DNA of 64,000 nt. Origin: Rosa chinensis (taxonomy: Eukaryota; Streptophyta; Magnoliopsida; Rosales; Rosaceae). The stretch is from positions 39,616,112-39,680,111 of the forward strand of contig NC_037091.1 in NCBI RefSeq assembly GCF_002994745.2. The letters are read 5' to 3'. The notes below the pieces were generated by a model. It did no database searches and was not told where the DNA came from. It saw only the letters and a list, made by a program, of their open reading frames with translations. Numbering within the stretch: the first letter of the stretch is position 1; the number at the start of each line of letters is the position of its first letter. A program made the translations under genes and the position numbers. Below are positions 12,090 to 23,254 of this stretch, piece after piece.

Positions 12090-12305
12090 TGTTGGAAAGT
12101 AGAGCAAAATTAGCATCTTGTATAGCTGTTAACATTTAACACATTCACTCTATATCATCACATTGATTCTATATTATTAGACATTAATATGGCTAGAATA
12201 GCTTTCTTGTTTTGTATCCTAGAATCAAGCTGTGTTATTGTATATATGTGCTACAGATCAATAGAGCAATTATCTCTCCAGCAAATCTGTCTTTGTTGTT
12301 TTTCA
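12090..12305 (+). repeat. 5' LTR of first Copia element
   Basis: 216 bp, TGTTGG...TTTTCA. Identical to 16997-17212 except ATATGG versus ATAGGG near 12190. Confidence 0.95.
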
Positions 12306-12317
12306 TGGTATCAGAGC
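12306..12317 (+). promoter_or_regulatory. Primer-binding site, initiator tRNA-Met
   Basis: TGGTATCAGAGC, complementary to the 3' end of plant initiator tRNA-Met, starts at the first base after the LTR. Confidence 0.95.
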
Positions 12318-12382
12318 AGGACTCACAATCCTGACTCTTCTCTAGCCTTCCTAGCAACAAATTCACAAAAGCCATAATCACC

Positions 12383-13222
12383 ATGGCTGGTGATAACGTC
12401 CCATTACCACCACCCAATTCCAGCAAGTCAAATAATCCAACATCTGATATCTCAAATCCATTCTTCACTCACCATTCAGATCATCCTGGATTGGTCTTAG
12501 TCTCTAAACCATTGAATGGAGACAATTACACAAGTTGGAAGAGGGCTATGACAATGGCTCTCAATTCTAAAAACAACCTCGGTTTTGTGAATGGTTCAAT
12601 CAAAGTTCCATCACCCGAAGCTGACCCAAAAGGATATGCAACCTGGTCAAGATGCAATGACATGGTCCATTCATGGATCGTTAACACAGTCAGTTCTGAA
12701 ATTGCTGACAATATCATATACTATGCTACAGCTCATGAGGTATGGGAAGATCTAAGTGAGCGTTTTTCACAAGGCAATGCACCTCGCATATTTGAAATTC
12801 AGCGAGACATCGCTTCACTCAGGCAAGAACAACAATCAGTTTTTGCATACTACACGAAACTGAAAAGTTTATGGGATGAATTGGCATCCTATTCAGAAGC
12901 ATCACAAGGAGCACATGCAGATCAACAAAAGCTCATGCAATTCTTGATGGGATTAAATGAGACTTACAGTGCAACCCGCGGTCAAATCCTCTTGATGAAT
13001 CCCCTTCCAAGTGTCAGACAAGCATATGTTGCAGTTGCACAAGAAGAAAAACAACGTTTCGTTGCAGCGGCGGAGTCCAGTTCAAGCACCGCCGCCATGG
13101 CTGTCCGGAGTGGCGGCCGGCCGAACCAAATCGGCAGCAGAGGAGGTCGTGGTGACCGACCGAATCTTCAGACCGGTCGAGATGCCGAACGCGGCTTCAC
13201 CGCTCATTTTGGTTCAGGTTGA
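12383..13222 (+). pseudogene. Copia gag (first element)
   Basis: The ORF starts at the first good ATG after the primer site. It encodes a Copia gag: the N-terminal domain with PFFTHHSDHPGLVLVSKPL and GDNYTSWKRAM (plant Copia N-terminal motif), then the UBN2-type gag core (AHEVWEDLSERFSQGNAPRIFEI, LKSLWDELASY). It loses frame near 13215 in a Gly/Arg-rich segment, just before the zinc knuckle CTYCGDPGHWVQTC, which lies in another frame at about 13236-13280. Gag assembles the particle that packages element RNA. Confidence 0.9.
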
Positions 13223-14970
13223 GGAAGGGGAAGGCTGCACTGTACCTATTGTGGTGATCCAGGACATTGGGTCCAAACATGTTTTCACCTAATTGGTTTT
13301 CCTCCAGGTCATCCCAAAGCAAAGCACGGATCGGGAAATTTCCCCAAGAAGCACACTGCCACACCAGTCGCGCCTTCTATCGCGCCCTCTCCTTCTGCTA
13401 ACCAGGTTCATGCGACAGGCATCGTAGAAGAGGAGAATGGATCAGCAATTACTTTATCTGAGGCCTAATTCAAACAGTTTTTAGCTGCTCTCCAACAAGC
13501 CCAAAAGCCCAATCCAAATACTGACTCGAGTTCTAAGGCAAATGCAGTAACGCAGCCAGGTTTGTCTAGGGGCAACAGATCATATTACTTCGTGCTCTAA
13601 ATTATTGAATAAAAATAAAAATTGTGCATTACCACCTGTTTTGCTACCTAGTGGACAAAAAGTGCATATTAAAGCCACAGGTTCTTTGCCTCTGAGTACC
13701 GTATATTATCTACATAATGTGCTGTTTGGGCCGAAGTTCAAAGTTGATTTAATGTCGGTTAGCCGCTTGACAAGAGGTCTGAATTGTTCAGTAACATTCT
13801 ATCCTTATTGGTGTGTTTTGCAGGATCTGGCTACGAAGAGCACGATTGGTTTGGGTAAAGAACGTGATGGGCTATACTATTTGGTGGCACTAGCTAGCGA
13901 CGGAACGAACCAGGCCTTCCATTACCACTCCTTCTAGATCATCTTGCAACCTTGTCCTTTCCCCCACCAATCTTTGGCATAATCGCTTGGGTCATGTCTC
14001 CTCTCCATGTTTAAGTCACATAGCAAAAAATTTCTTGCATTTTTCCATTCAGCCAAATAATAATTGCCCTATGTGTCTTTTGGCTAAGTAGAGTCGATTA
14101 CCATTCAGTTCTAGTTCTATTTCTTCTACAAGACCATTTGAAATAATTCTTTGTGATATTTGGGGTCGTTATCGACACCCTTCCCTTTCTGGTGCTTTTT
14201 ATTTCCTTACCATTGTGGATGATTTCACCCGATTTACTTGGGTTTTCTTAATGCAGCACAAAGATGAAACACAACCACTTTTGAAGCGTTTTTTTGCTCA
14301 CATTCTCACTCAATTTGACTCTCGCATTAAAACTTTCCGAAGTGACAATGGTAGTGAATTTATTTCACTTAGCTCTTTTTTTCAAGATAATGGCGTTATT
14401 TTCCAACATTCTTGTGTTTACACGCCTCAACAAAATGGGGTTGTGGAGCGCAAGCATCGCCATATTATCCAGGTGGCTCGTGCTTTAAAATTTCAGGCTC
14501 ATCTTCCTCCACAATTTTGGGGGGAGTGTGTTCTCACAGCCGTCCACATAATCAGTCGATTGCCCTCTCCCATCCTTTCTTACAAAACTCCTTTCGAGCT
14601 TCTTTACTCAAAACCACCTTCTTTTTCTCATCTTCGGGTTTTTGGATGCTTAGCTTATGCCACAAATGTGCACCCTACTCATAAATTTGATACCCGAGCA
14701 ATTTCTTCCATTTTCATTGGTTACCCGGTGGGCCAAAAAGCCTTCAAACTGTTTAACTTAACGACTAAAAAAGTTTTTACCAGTCGAGATGTTAGATTTC
14801 ATGAAGATGTGTTTCCTTATGCCTCCACTCAACCCACTCTTCCTTCTGCCCGTTGGCCCATGACCCAGGCCCAATTCCACTTTTCCCTACTTCCCTCGAC
14901 ACCGATTTTGACTCCCAGGTCCCTCCCACGCGTCCTTCTTCTTCTCGTCCTTCCTGTCCTGCCATAGACG
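13223..14970 (+). pseudogene. Copia zinc knuckle, protease and integrase (broken)
   Basis: Three frames are needed to read this region. After the knuckle comes a linker ending in SEA-stop (TAA 13466-13468, probably from CAA). The protease core ATDHITS is reached through a frameshift near 13570 and runs to about 13937. The pre-integrase region WHNRLGH and CPMC supply the HHCC zinc site, followed by a stop at 14089-14091 (CAG to TAG). The integrase core, open from 14215, shows VDDFTRFTW, SDNGSEF and QQNGVVERKHR, i.e. the D-D-E set, and the C-terminal part (HLRVFGCLAY, FIGYP) ends near 14835. Confidence 0.88.
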
Positions 14971-15378
14971 CCGATCTTGGCGCTTCCTCTTTACCGCCTC
15001 CACCTCCGCCTCCTCCTCCTCCCATCCGTCAGTATTCCCGGCGACCCAAGCCACCTGCCCCACCACCACTTGTCCCACCTCCTTCGTCCTTCTCCACCCC
15101 TGTTCCTACCCCCTGTCGTCCCTGGTGCCAGGATGGTCCCCATCCCCACCATCTTCTCCGTCTCCTCCTCCCTCACCTCCACCAGCAGCTATTTCCGACC
15201 CGCCTCCTCCCGGCCCACCACCGATCCGTCGCTCTACCCGCTCCACTGCGCCGCCTGCTCGGTTCGCCGATATCGACTTCTCCAAGCCTCAATCCAATGC
15301 TTGCACTTACCAATCGCATGGCATCCCTCCATTCAATAATTATCCCCGCCAGGTCCTTCCAAAGGTACGCGGTATCCA
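14836..15378 (+). other. Proline-rich integrase-RT linker of first Copia element
   Basis: The spacer between integrase and RT is C-rich and Pro-coding in all plus frames (runs of CCTCC/CCACC), with much higher GC than the rest of the element. Such variable Pro/Ser linkers are common in Copia polyproteins. The original frame cannot be followed through it with confidence. Confidence 0.6.
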
Positions 15379-16989
15379 TTGGCAAATTATGTCTCTTATC
15401 ATCGTTACACTCCTGCCTACTCCTCTTTTGTGGCTCAGCTCAGTGCCGTCTGTGAACCGACCTCTTATTCTGAGGCGGTTACTGTTTCGGAATGGAGGGA
15501 TGCCATGCGTTCTGAATTGGAGGCCTTGCAGGCCAACGGTACCTGGACCCTTACCACGTTGCCCCCTGGGAAGATCCCTATTGGTTGTAGGTGGGTTTAC
15601 AAGGTCAAGCACAAGTCTGATGGTTCGATTGAAAGATACAAGGCCAGGTTGGTGGCCAAAGGCTTCACACAGTTAGCAGGTATTGACTATCAGGAAACCT
15701 TCTCTCCTACTGCTAAAATTGTTACAGTCCGTTGTCTCCTTGCTTTCGCTGCGTCTCGTGGTTGGTCCCTTTATCAACTCGATGTCAATAATGCCTTTCT
15801 CCATGGCAACCTGGATGAAGAAATTTATATGTCTCCACCGCCTGGGATCCAGAGACAGGGGGAGGAGCATTTGGTTTGTCGGTTGCATAAATCCTTGTAC
15901 GGTCTGAAACAGGCTTCAAGGCAGTGGTTTTCTAGATTTTCAGAAGTTATTCGGTTTGCTGGCTTTGTGCAATCTAGAGCAGACTACTCTCTTTTTACCA
16001 GGAGGCAAGGCAAGTCTTTTACAGTCTTATTGATATATGTTGATGATATATTAATTACTGGCAATGATCCTGTGAGTATAGCTGATGTCAAGAAATTTTT
16101 GCATAAAACATTCCGTTTAAAAGATCTTGGCAATTTAAAGTATTTTCTTGGCATTGAAGTGTCAGCATCTAAGAGAGGGATATTTATTTGTCAGCGCAAG
16201 TATGCGTTAGAAATTATAAAAGATGCAGGATTATTGGGTGCTGCTCCTGTTGACACACCCATGGAACGTGGATTAAAGTTGTCAGATAAGACTGAGTTAC
16301 TCAAAGATCCAGAGAAGTATAGGCGTTTGGTTGGAAGATTGATTTATCTCACAGTGTCAAGGCCGGATATTACATATCCTGTTCATATATTAAGCAGGTT
16401 TATGCATCAGCCTCGAAAAGCTCATTGGGAAACAGCTTTGCGAGTGGTACGCTACCTCAAGTCAGCTCCTGGTCAAGGCTTGTTCTCTTCCTCAAATAGT
16501 GATCTTCGGCTACAAGCTTTTTGTGACTCATATTGGGCAGGATGTCCACTTACAAGAAGGTCTACTATAGGGTATTGTGTGTTCCTAGGGCCTTCTTTAA
16601 TTTCATGGAAGTCAAAACGTCAGAAAACAGTCTCTCTTTCTTCAGCTGAAGTAGAGTATCGTGCTATGACAGGAGCTTGCTGTGAATTAACTTGGCTACG
16701 TTATTTGCTTCAAGACTTGGGGATTTTACACCAGGAAACGGCATTGCTCTATTGTGACAACAAGGATGCTTTACATATAGCAGCAAATCCAGTGTTTCAT
16801 GAACGTACAAGGCATATAGAAATGGATTGTCACTATATCAGGGATAAGATTCAAGATGGTTTAGTGGAGACACAATTTGTGAGTTCTGGAAATCAACTGG
16901 CTGATGTTCTAACTAAAGCTCTTGGCAAGGAGGACTTCGAACTTATGATTCGCAAATTGGGTGTGCAGGATATCCACTCTCCAACTTGA
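15379..16989 (+). pseudogene. Copia reverse transcriptase / RNase H (first element)
   Basis: A 536-codon open stretch encodes RVT_2-type [42 protein letters not shown], then catalytic [11 protein letters not shown] (YVDD intact), then RNase H with [34 protein letters not shown] and [10 protein letters not shown]. It ends 7 bp before the 3' LTR, overlapping the polypurine tract. This domain alone has no internal stop, but it has no intact upstream frame for translation. Confidence 0.92.
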
Positions 16990-16996
16990 GGGGGAG
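16985..16996 (+). promoter_or_regulatory. Polypurine tract of first Copia element
   Basis: CTTGAGGGGGAG immediately precedes the 3' LTR start TGTTGG; standard plus-strand primer position. Confidence 0.9.
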
Positions 16997-17212
16997 TGTT
17001 GGAAAGTAGAGCAAAATTAGCATCTTGTATAGCTGTTAACATTTAACACATTCACTCTATATCATCACATTGATTCTATATTATTAGACATTAATAGGGC
17101 TAGAATAGCTTTCTTGTTTTGTATCCTAGAATCAAGCTGTGTTATTGTATATATGTGCTACAGATCAATAGAGCAATTATCTCTCCAGCAAATCTGTCTT
17201 TGTTGTTTTTCA
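16997..17212 (+). repeat. 3' LTR of first Copia element
   Basis: 216 bp, followed by target duplication GGAGG (17213-17217). Confidence 0.95.
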
Positions 17213-17264
17213 GGAGGCTACTCCACTGAGTTAGAGCAGTACTTTAGGGGAATTTCACCAAGGC

Positions 17265-17747
17265 ATGAACGCTGTCTTGGCCTTGTTAATTGGACTGAAA
17301 TACGCACCAGGAATGGAAACTCTCACCACACTACTTCTTGTTGCCCTAGTCTCCTACTTTGGATTAATGTATGCTGCCAAGAAACTCAAAGCTGATCCCG
17401 ATCTCAGAGATTTTGGTGCATTCATCAACAAGATGAGCATCTTGTTTGGAATTCATGCCTTGACTTTTGAACTGCTCATCATTGTTCTAGCTTATGGATC
17501 AGTCCCGCTCTTCTTATGGAGCATCCTTGTACTGAGCGTTGCAGTTGCAGTTGTGGTTCTTCTTCGCCTAGCCTTTGTGGAATTGAAGGAGAAACTGATG
17601 TGGATCAATGGCCATTTGATGGAGTACTGGACAAGGTTCTATGGCAGAAGCAAAAATGCAAAACTAGAGATGACTACGACTGTCTGCAACACAGACCATG
17701 AAGTCCAGGACAAGAACCAGATGGAAGAGCTACCTCCCCCTGTTTAA
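17265..17747 (+). CDS. Small membrane protein of unknown function
   Basis: A 160-codon ORF with three strongly hydrophobic segments at about residues 19-38, 57-77 and 80-100, a basic/acidic stretch after the third, and a polar C-terminus ending in EELPPPV. I do not recognise the family. The ATG at 17265 is the first in frame; a TAG lies 33 bp upstream (17232-17234), so an upstream exon would have to join between them. The Copia element ends only 53 bp upstream of the ATG, so any earlier exon or promoter is now separated from this ORF by 5.1 kb. It could be an intact short gene, the last exon of a disrupted gene, or a recent pseudogene. Confidence 0.55.
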   Translation: MNAVLALLIGLKYAPGMETLTTLLLVALVSYFGLMYAAKKLKADPDLRDFGAFINKMSILFGIHALTFELLIIVLAYGSVPLFLWSILVLSVAVAVVVLLRLAFVELKEKLMWINGHLMEYWTRFYGRSKNAKLEMTTTVCNTDHEVQDKNQMEELPPPV

Positions 17748-18710
17748 TTTGTAGTGACCGGACCACAACGTGTACTATAGTCCAGGACTATGTTATAATT
17801 TCCCGAGGACTATGCTATAATTTCCTGAGATATGCATGATACATTTAAATTTAATATGATAGATTACTTGTAAATTGTAATAACTGCTATTTTTAATTTG
17901 TAATAACTCGGGAGAACAATATAATATGATTTTCAAGTTTCCTTTTTCATTGATTTTTTATCGATTAGAGGCATACATCCATTAGTTTGGCTACAACATA
18001 TTGAGGTACGTACAGTTGAAACAATTGATATACAGATGCAGTAAATAGGAACATCTGATTTGGAAAACTAATGCTGTTGGTGTAAGAATTAAAGCAGACA
18101 GTAATTAGTTTCTCAGAGGAGAGGGAGCAGTGTCACAGACTGCAAGCGGACTCCAACTTGGGCCAATCTGGCATATACGGCCCGTTGGAAAGAGTCAGGT
18201 TAATCAGCCCACTACTAAATTACATGGCCCATGTTGTTGTTGGCCAATGAGAGAACAACCACGCGTCGAAAATAACAATGCTCCTCCATTTGAGATAGAT
18301 TGACAGATTACGCCACTGTACTGATGACACCTTTATTTGAAATAAAAAAGTCATGAATTGGAGACAACGGGAATGAAAGAAAGAGGGAATCGGTATGAGA
18401 ATGATTCCTAAATCCATACACCCCTTTGGTGATCAAATTAAAAATGATTCATGAATCAATTCTTGACAATGAGGTGGAACGCACACTCATTCCAATACCT
18501 TTATATATTAGTAAATGCAGGTATTCTCATACCCATAATCATTTCCTTTATTTCTACTCTCATTATAAATAAATAAATGTGCCCTTATTGTTGCATCGAT
18601 CGGGCTAAATGTATCTACCTAGGGTTTATGTACCTAGCAAATAGTAGAACAATGATTTGTTATGGTAGGTGCCTTACCATCTTCCGATGGCGGCAGAGAT
18701 GGACAATTTA
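17748..18710. other. Intergenic / 3' flank
   Basis: No coding region seen. The first 150 bp contain a short imperfect duplication (GGACTATGTTATAATTTCC and GGACTATGCTATAATTTCC near 17788-17825) and probably the 3' UTR. A possible MITE-like pair of inverted segments lies at about 18385-18540 but has no convincing duplication. Confidence 0.4.
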
Positions 18711-18715
18711 TTTAT

Positions 18716-18891
18716 TGTTGTAGGAGAATAGAATTGTCTGTTTATTATTGATAATGAGAGCCCTTATATAGGGAGTTACAAGGTATACAAAAGGTAAGAG
18801 AATCCGAATACAATTGAATACCTATAATACTTTCCTATTACAATCTTAAACCCTAGCTTGTAGAGGCACACTATGTCGACATCCTTCAACA
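18716..18891 (-). repeat. 3' LTR of second Copia element
   Basis: 176 bp, followed internally by the polypurine tract (18892-18903, plus strand CTCCCCCTTGTG, with one intervening base). Confidence 0.93.
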
Positions 18892-19095
18892 CTCCCCCTT
18901 GTGCCGCTCAAACTTGGTGATGACGCTTTGATTGTTGCCTCATTAAAAACCTTGCCAGGTAACAAAAACCTTGTGGGACAAAAATAACCCTGGTCGAAGG
19001 ACAAAAAGAGCACAACACGTCTTTCACTCTTCGAGATTGAACATGTAGACATCATCCCTCCCCCTGATGTCAATATCTCCCCCTGATTGTTACAA

Positions 19096-21510
19096 TCATG
19101 GGAGTTCAGATAACTTTCTCAATCCGATGCCCTTCACATGTTTCTCGAAGGTGGATTTAGGTAACGACTTAGTAAATAAGTTTGCTACATTATCCTCTGA
19201 TCGGATCTGGTTCACTTCAATATTTAGAAGTACCTGTTGTTGCTGATTGTAAAAGAACTTTGGCGATATATGCTTGGTATTGTCGCCTTTGATGAAACCT
19301 AATTTCATTTGCTCAATACAAGCTGCATTATCTTCATAAATGCATGTAGGTTCATCTGTGGTAGACTTCAAACCACAAGTTCCTCGTATGTGTCTAACTA
19401 CAGACCTTAGCCATATGCATTCTCGCACGGCTTCATGTAGAGCAATAATCTCTGCATGATTTGAGGAAGTAGCAACAAGGGTCTGCTTTGTAGACCTCTA
19501 AGATATCGCAGTGCTTCCAATGGTAAAGACATAACCCATTTGCGAGCGACTTTTGTGAGGGTCAGAAAGATACCCTGCATCAGCAAAACCCATCAAGACA
19601 TCGTTGTTATTTTGATGGAGGGGAGGAGGAGCACGGAAGGTGGCGTTTTTCCTTGTGGAGTCCGATCTCACACTTCCGTTATTTCTCTTATCTCTGTAGG
19701 GATAAAACAAGCCCATATCAATCGTATCTCTCAGGTATCGAAAGATTGTCTTTATGCCAATCTAATGGCGGCGTGTTGGCGCAGAACTATGTCGATCTAA
19801 CAAGTTCACTGCGAATGAGATATCCGGTCTTGTGCATTGAGCTAAGTACAATAATGCACCTATTGCACTTAGATAGGGCACTTCAGCCTCTAATAGGTCT
19901 TCATCCTCATCCCTTGGACGAAACGGATCTTTTTCAGGCTCAAGACTACGACCGATCATGGGAGTACTCACAGGCTTTGCTTTATCTTCATTAAAGCGCC
20001 TTAATAATTTTTGAGTATACGCTGACTGGTGGATCATAATCCCATCATTACGGTGCTCGATTTCCAGTCCGAGACAAAACCGTGTTTTCCCAAGATCTTT
20101 CATCTCAAATTCAGATTTCAAGTACTTAGCAGTTTCCTTTAACTCATCTAGAGTTCCAATTAGGTTCATGTCATCGACATTAACTGCTATAATTGCAAAT
20201 CCGGAACTTGTCCTCTTTATAAACACGCATGGGCATATTTCATCATTGACATATCCCTTCCCAATCAAGTAGTCACTTAGACGGTTATACCACATCCGTC
20301 CGGATTGTTTCAATCCATATAGTGAGCGTCTCAATCTTATTGAAAACGCGCTCCGTGGTTTAGAGCCACTTGATTTGGGTAATTGAAATCCATCTGGAAC
20401 CTTCATATATATCTCTGAATCTAGATCCCCATAGAGATATGTTGTAACCACATCCATAAGCTGCATGTCAAGTTTTTCGAAAACTACCAAACTGACAAGG
20501 TAGCGGAACGTTATAACGTCCATTACGGGAGAGTATGTCTCCTCGAAGTCGATTCTAGGGCGTTGTGAGAAACCTTGCTCCACAAGGCGGGCTTTATATC
20601 TAACAACCTCATTTTTCTCATTACGCTTTCTAACAAAGACCCATTTATGGCCAACAGGCTTTATACTTGGGGGTGTCAGCGTTATAGGCCCAAATACCTG
20701 TCTCTTTGTTAGTGAATCCAATTCAACCTGGATCGCATTTTTCCATTTAGGCCAGTCTGCTCTTCGTTGACATTCTTCAACGGAGCGAGGTTCGATATCA
20801 TCATGTTCTATAATTCCTTGAGCGATAGAATATGCAAACACGTCATCAAGGATAATAGAGTCTCGACTCAACGTCTCATGTACACTAGTGTAATTCATGG
20901 ACATCTCTCTATTCTCTGGAATTGGTTCTGACATTGGAGTGTCCCCCAATGATGTCTCTTGGACATAACCATAATCCGGAATATCTTCATGAGACGGGTT
21001 ATTTATGTCGATGATTAATGGATCTCTTTGTGCCAAACTCGCTTTCTTTCTCGGGCGAGAATCCATCGAACCTTTGGGCCTCCCACGTTTCTTTGCTGGG
21101 AGCCCGACCTGAGCCACATTGCCATCACCATTAGTGGTGGCAGCGCCATGCTCAATACCCCTAGAGGTGGCGCCATGTCCACTATTTTTAGGGACATCAA
21201 TCCTTGCAGGCACGTTTGCAGCAGGTATATGTGATCTTGTCACTTTAGCGATATCAAAAAACGCGTCAGGCATAGAGTCTGCTACGTTCTGAAGATCGAG
21301 AATTCTCCGCACTTCAATTTCGGACTGTGCGGTTCGGGGATCAAGATGAGACAAAGTGGGGACAGACCACGACAATTCCTGTCGTTCCTGCTGAACATTA
21401 TTGTTCTTATCTCCCCCTAACGACGGGAAGACTGTCTCATCAAAATGACAATCCGCAAATCTTGCGGTAAATTGATCGCCTGTCAAGGGTTCCAAATAGC
21501 GGATAATGGT
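19096..21510 (-). pseudogene. Copia reverse transcriptase / RNase H (second element)
   Basis: RT domain: WKNAIQVELDSLTKRQVFGP, GHKWVFVRKRNEKNEVVRYKAR, and the catalytic box AVNVDDMNLIG, where Asn has replaced the Tyr of YVDD. The coding frame meets TAG at 19762-19764 in place of the usual Trp after TRRH, and again at 19498-19500 in SW/RSTKQTL; RNase H then continues (HAEIIALHEAVREC, CIYEDNAACIEQMKLG, HISPKFFY, NVANLFTKSLPKSTFEKH) to a stop at 19096. Both stops are TGG-to-TAG. The upstream part of the 21633-19762 ORF is out of frame with integrase until about 21510. Confidence 0.9.
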
Positions 21511-22900
21511 GAGAGTCATATCCAACATAAATGCCCAATCGTCTTTGAGGGCCCATTTTGGTGCGCTGTGGCGGCGCAATTGGCACATAAACTGCACACC
21601 CAAATATGCGTAAGTGTGAGACATTAGGCTCATACCCAGTAACCATCTGAGATACAGAAAAGGGTTGAGTGGCAGTAGGCCTCAGACGAATAAGCACAGC
21701 TGCATGCAATATTGCATAGCCCCAAGCAGAAACAGGGAGATTGGTGCGCATAACCAATGCTCTAGCAACCATTTGAAGTCTTTTAATGGTGGCTTCTGCG
21801 AGACCATTTTGGGTGTGAATGTGAGGAACAGGGTGTTCAACCTCATTCCCAATGGACATGCAATAGTCATCAAAAGTTTTTGACGTAAACTCTCCAGCAT
21901 TATCAAGACGAATTGACTTAATGGGATGATCAGGGTGGTGAGACCTTAACTTAATGATTTGTGCTAGGAGTTTAGCAAATGCAGCATTTCTGGTGGACAA
22001 AAGCATGACATGTGACCAACGTGTCGATGCATCAACCAATACCATAAAATATCTAAATGGTCCGCAAGTTGGTTGGATAGGTCCACAAATATCACCTTGG
22101 ATTCGTTGCAAGAATGGAATATTTTGTTTAGTGTCCTTTGCATAGGATGGTCTCGATCCTAATTTTGCTAAAGAGCAGGCTTTGCAAAATGAAAGATGGG
22201 CTTTAGAAGCAACCATGGAAGAATCCGGTTGAGCCACAAAGTCACAATTGACTTTAGAAGTGAAGAAAGGAACCAAGGAGGTATTAGTGGTGTCAATACC
22301 ACTTTTGGGCCGCAGGGGGTAGGCGGCTCTGGCCCTACCTTGGACCGAATTTTTGTTCTGACTTCTTTTCATTTTGAAAAATGGATGTCCGTGTGAAGTC
22401 TTTAGTATACGGATCATCATATCACGACCTGGGTGTCCCAGACGATCGTGCCAAAGCCTATATGTGTCAGAATCCCATAAGTCATCTCTCATGATATGGT
22501 TGGATTCAATGACTCGAATAGTGGTTGCATACAACCCACTAGAGCGACACATAAGTTTCTCCAATATTCGTTTATGTCCGTAGTCATTAGAGGTGATGCA
22601 AAGGAACTCTTGTCCATGCTCACAATGTGTTTCCACATGAAAACCATTGGCTCTTATATCTTTAAAACTCAATAGGGTCCTTCCAGCCCTAGGAGCATAT
22701 AGGGCTTCGGTGACATTAATACTTGTGCCATTTGGCAACATAAATTGAGCTGGTCCTCGACCATGAATCAATTGTGATGGTCTAGCCATCGTAGTCACAG
22801 AAGATCGACTAGGCGTCATGCATATAAATAGTTGCCGATGTCGCAATATAGTATGTGTGGTGCCACTATCAACAAGGCATTCCAACTCTCCAGGAAACAT
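21440..22900 (-). pseudogene. Copia protease and integrase (second element)
   Basis: It begins MFPGELECLVDSGTTHTIL, where DSGT is the aspartic protease site. The protease continues through LPNGTSINVTEALYAPRAGRTLL. Next come the integrase zinc site (WHDRLGHPG, FCKACSLAK) and the catalytic core with D in QGDICGP, D in SIRLDNAGEF and E in NGLAEATIKR. The C-terminal HLRIFGCAVYVP...YVGYDS segment shifts frame near 21510. A splice-acceptor-like TTATTTCTCAG lies directly before the ATG. Confidence 0.9.
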
Positions 22901-23254
22901 ACTGAGAAATAATAAAGTTCGAAATTAAAAACATGTCCATGACATTTAATAATACGATACTTTATTAATAAATGTAGCCAATGATTACATCAAATGGTCC
23001 AAAAAGGTCTAATCCAAAATAAAGAAAATCAAACTGAGACACATTGTAGTCATTCTATTCATTTGGCAACTCCAATCGAATATGACCAGGAAAGTAGAGA
23101 GAGAGGTTGGTGGAGCGAGGCTCGCTTAAGTACCAATTATCTCAATGACTTTCCTAGACATCATATTTTATTGGGTATGCCACATAAGAAAGAGTTAATA
23201 CAATTGTCATTTATTGACTATTACATGATTCTTGAAAAATAAAGAGGACTATTT
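22901..23254 (-). other. Non-coding gag-pol spacer of second Copia element
   Basis: 354 bp between the gag stop and the pol ATG. It has stops in all minus-strand frames, is AT-rich, and ends in a pyrimidine-rich TTATTTCTCAG before the pol ATG, compatible with an intron end. How pol is expressed is not visible; no strong donor near the gag end was found. Confidence 0.6.

Larger units (their letters stand above)
12090..17212 (+). mobile_element. Ty1/Copia retrotransposon, complete ends, broken ORF
   Basis: Two 216-bp LTRs (12090-12305, 16997-17212) differ at one base and are flanked by the 5-bp duplication GGAGG (12085-12089 and 17213-17217). The initiator-Met primer site directly follows the 5' LTR and a polypurine tract (CTTGAGGGGGAG) directly precedes the 3' LTR. 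Order gag-protease-integrase-RT-RNase H is Copia. The reading frame is broken by frameshifts (near 13220 and 13570) and Gln-to-stop changes (13466-13468, 14089-14091), while RT-RNase H stays open. A single LTR difference means a recent insertion. Confidence 0.96.

Noticed and set aside
12306..12317. tRNA-like sequence TGGTATCAGAGC
   Set aside because: Primer-binding site, adjacent to an LTR; too short for a tRNA gene.
14977..15339. Several overlapping Pro/Leu/Arg-rich ORFs on both strands
   Set aside because: Products of C-rich low-complexity sequence in the Copia linker; no start context or conservation.
18355..18560. Possible MITE with inverted GGTATGAGAAT segments
   Set aside because: Inverted match is short and no target duplication could be placed.
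18840..18866. Telomere-like AAACCCTAG
   Set aside because: A single copy inside a Copia LTR, also found in the second LTR; not an interstitial telomere array.
21511..21633. N-terminal part of the RT ORF reading MSLMSHTYAYLG
   Set aside because: Out of frame with integrase, which overlaps it; the true frame joins only after the frameshift near 21510.
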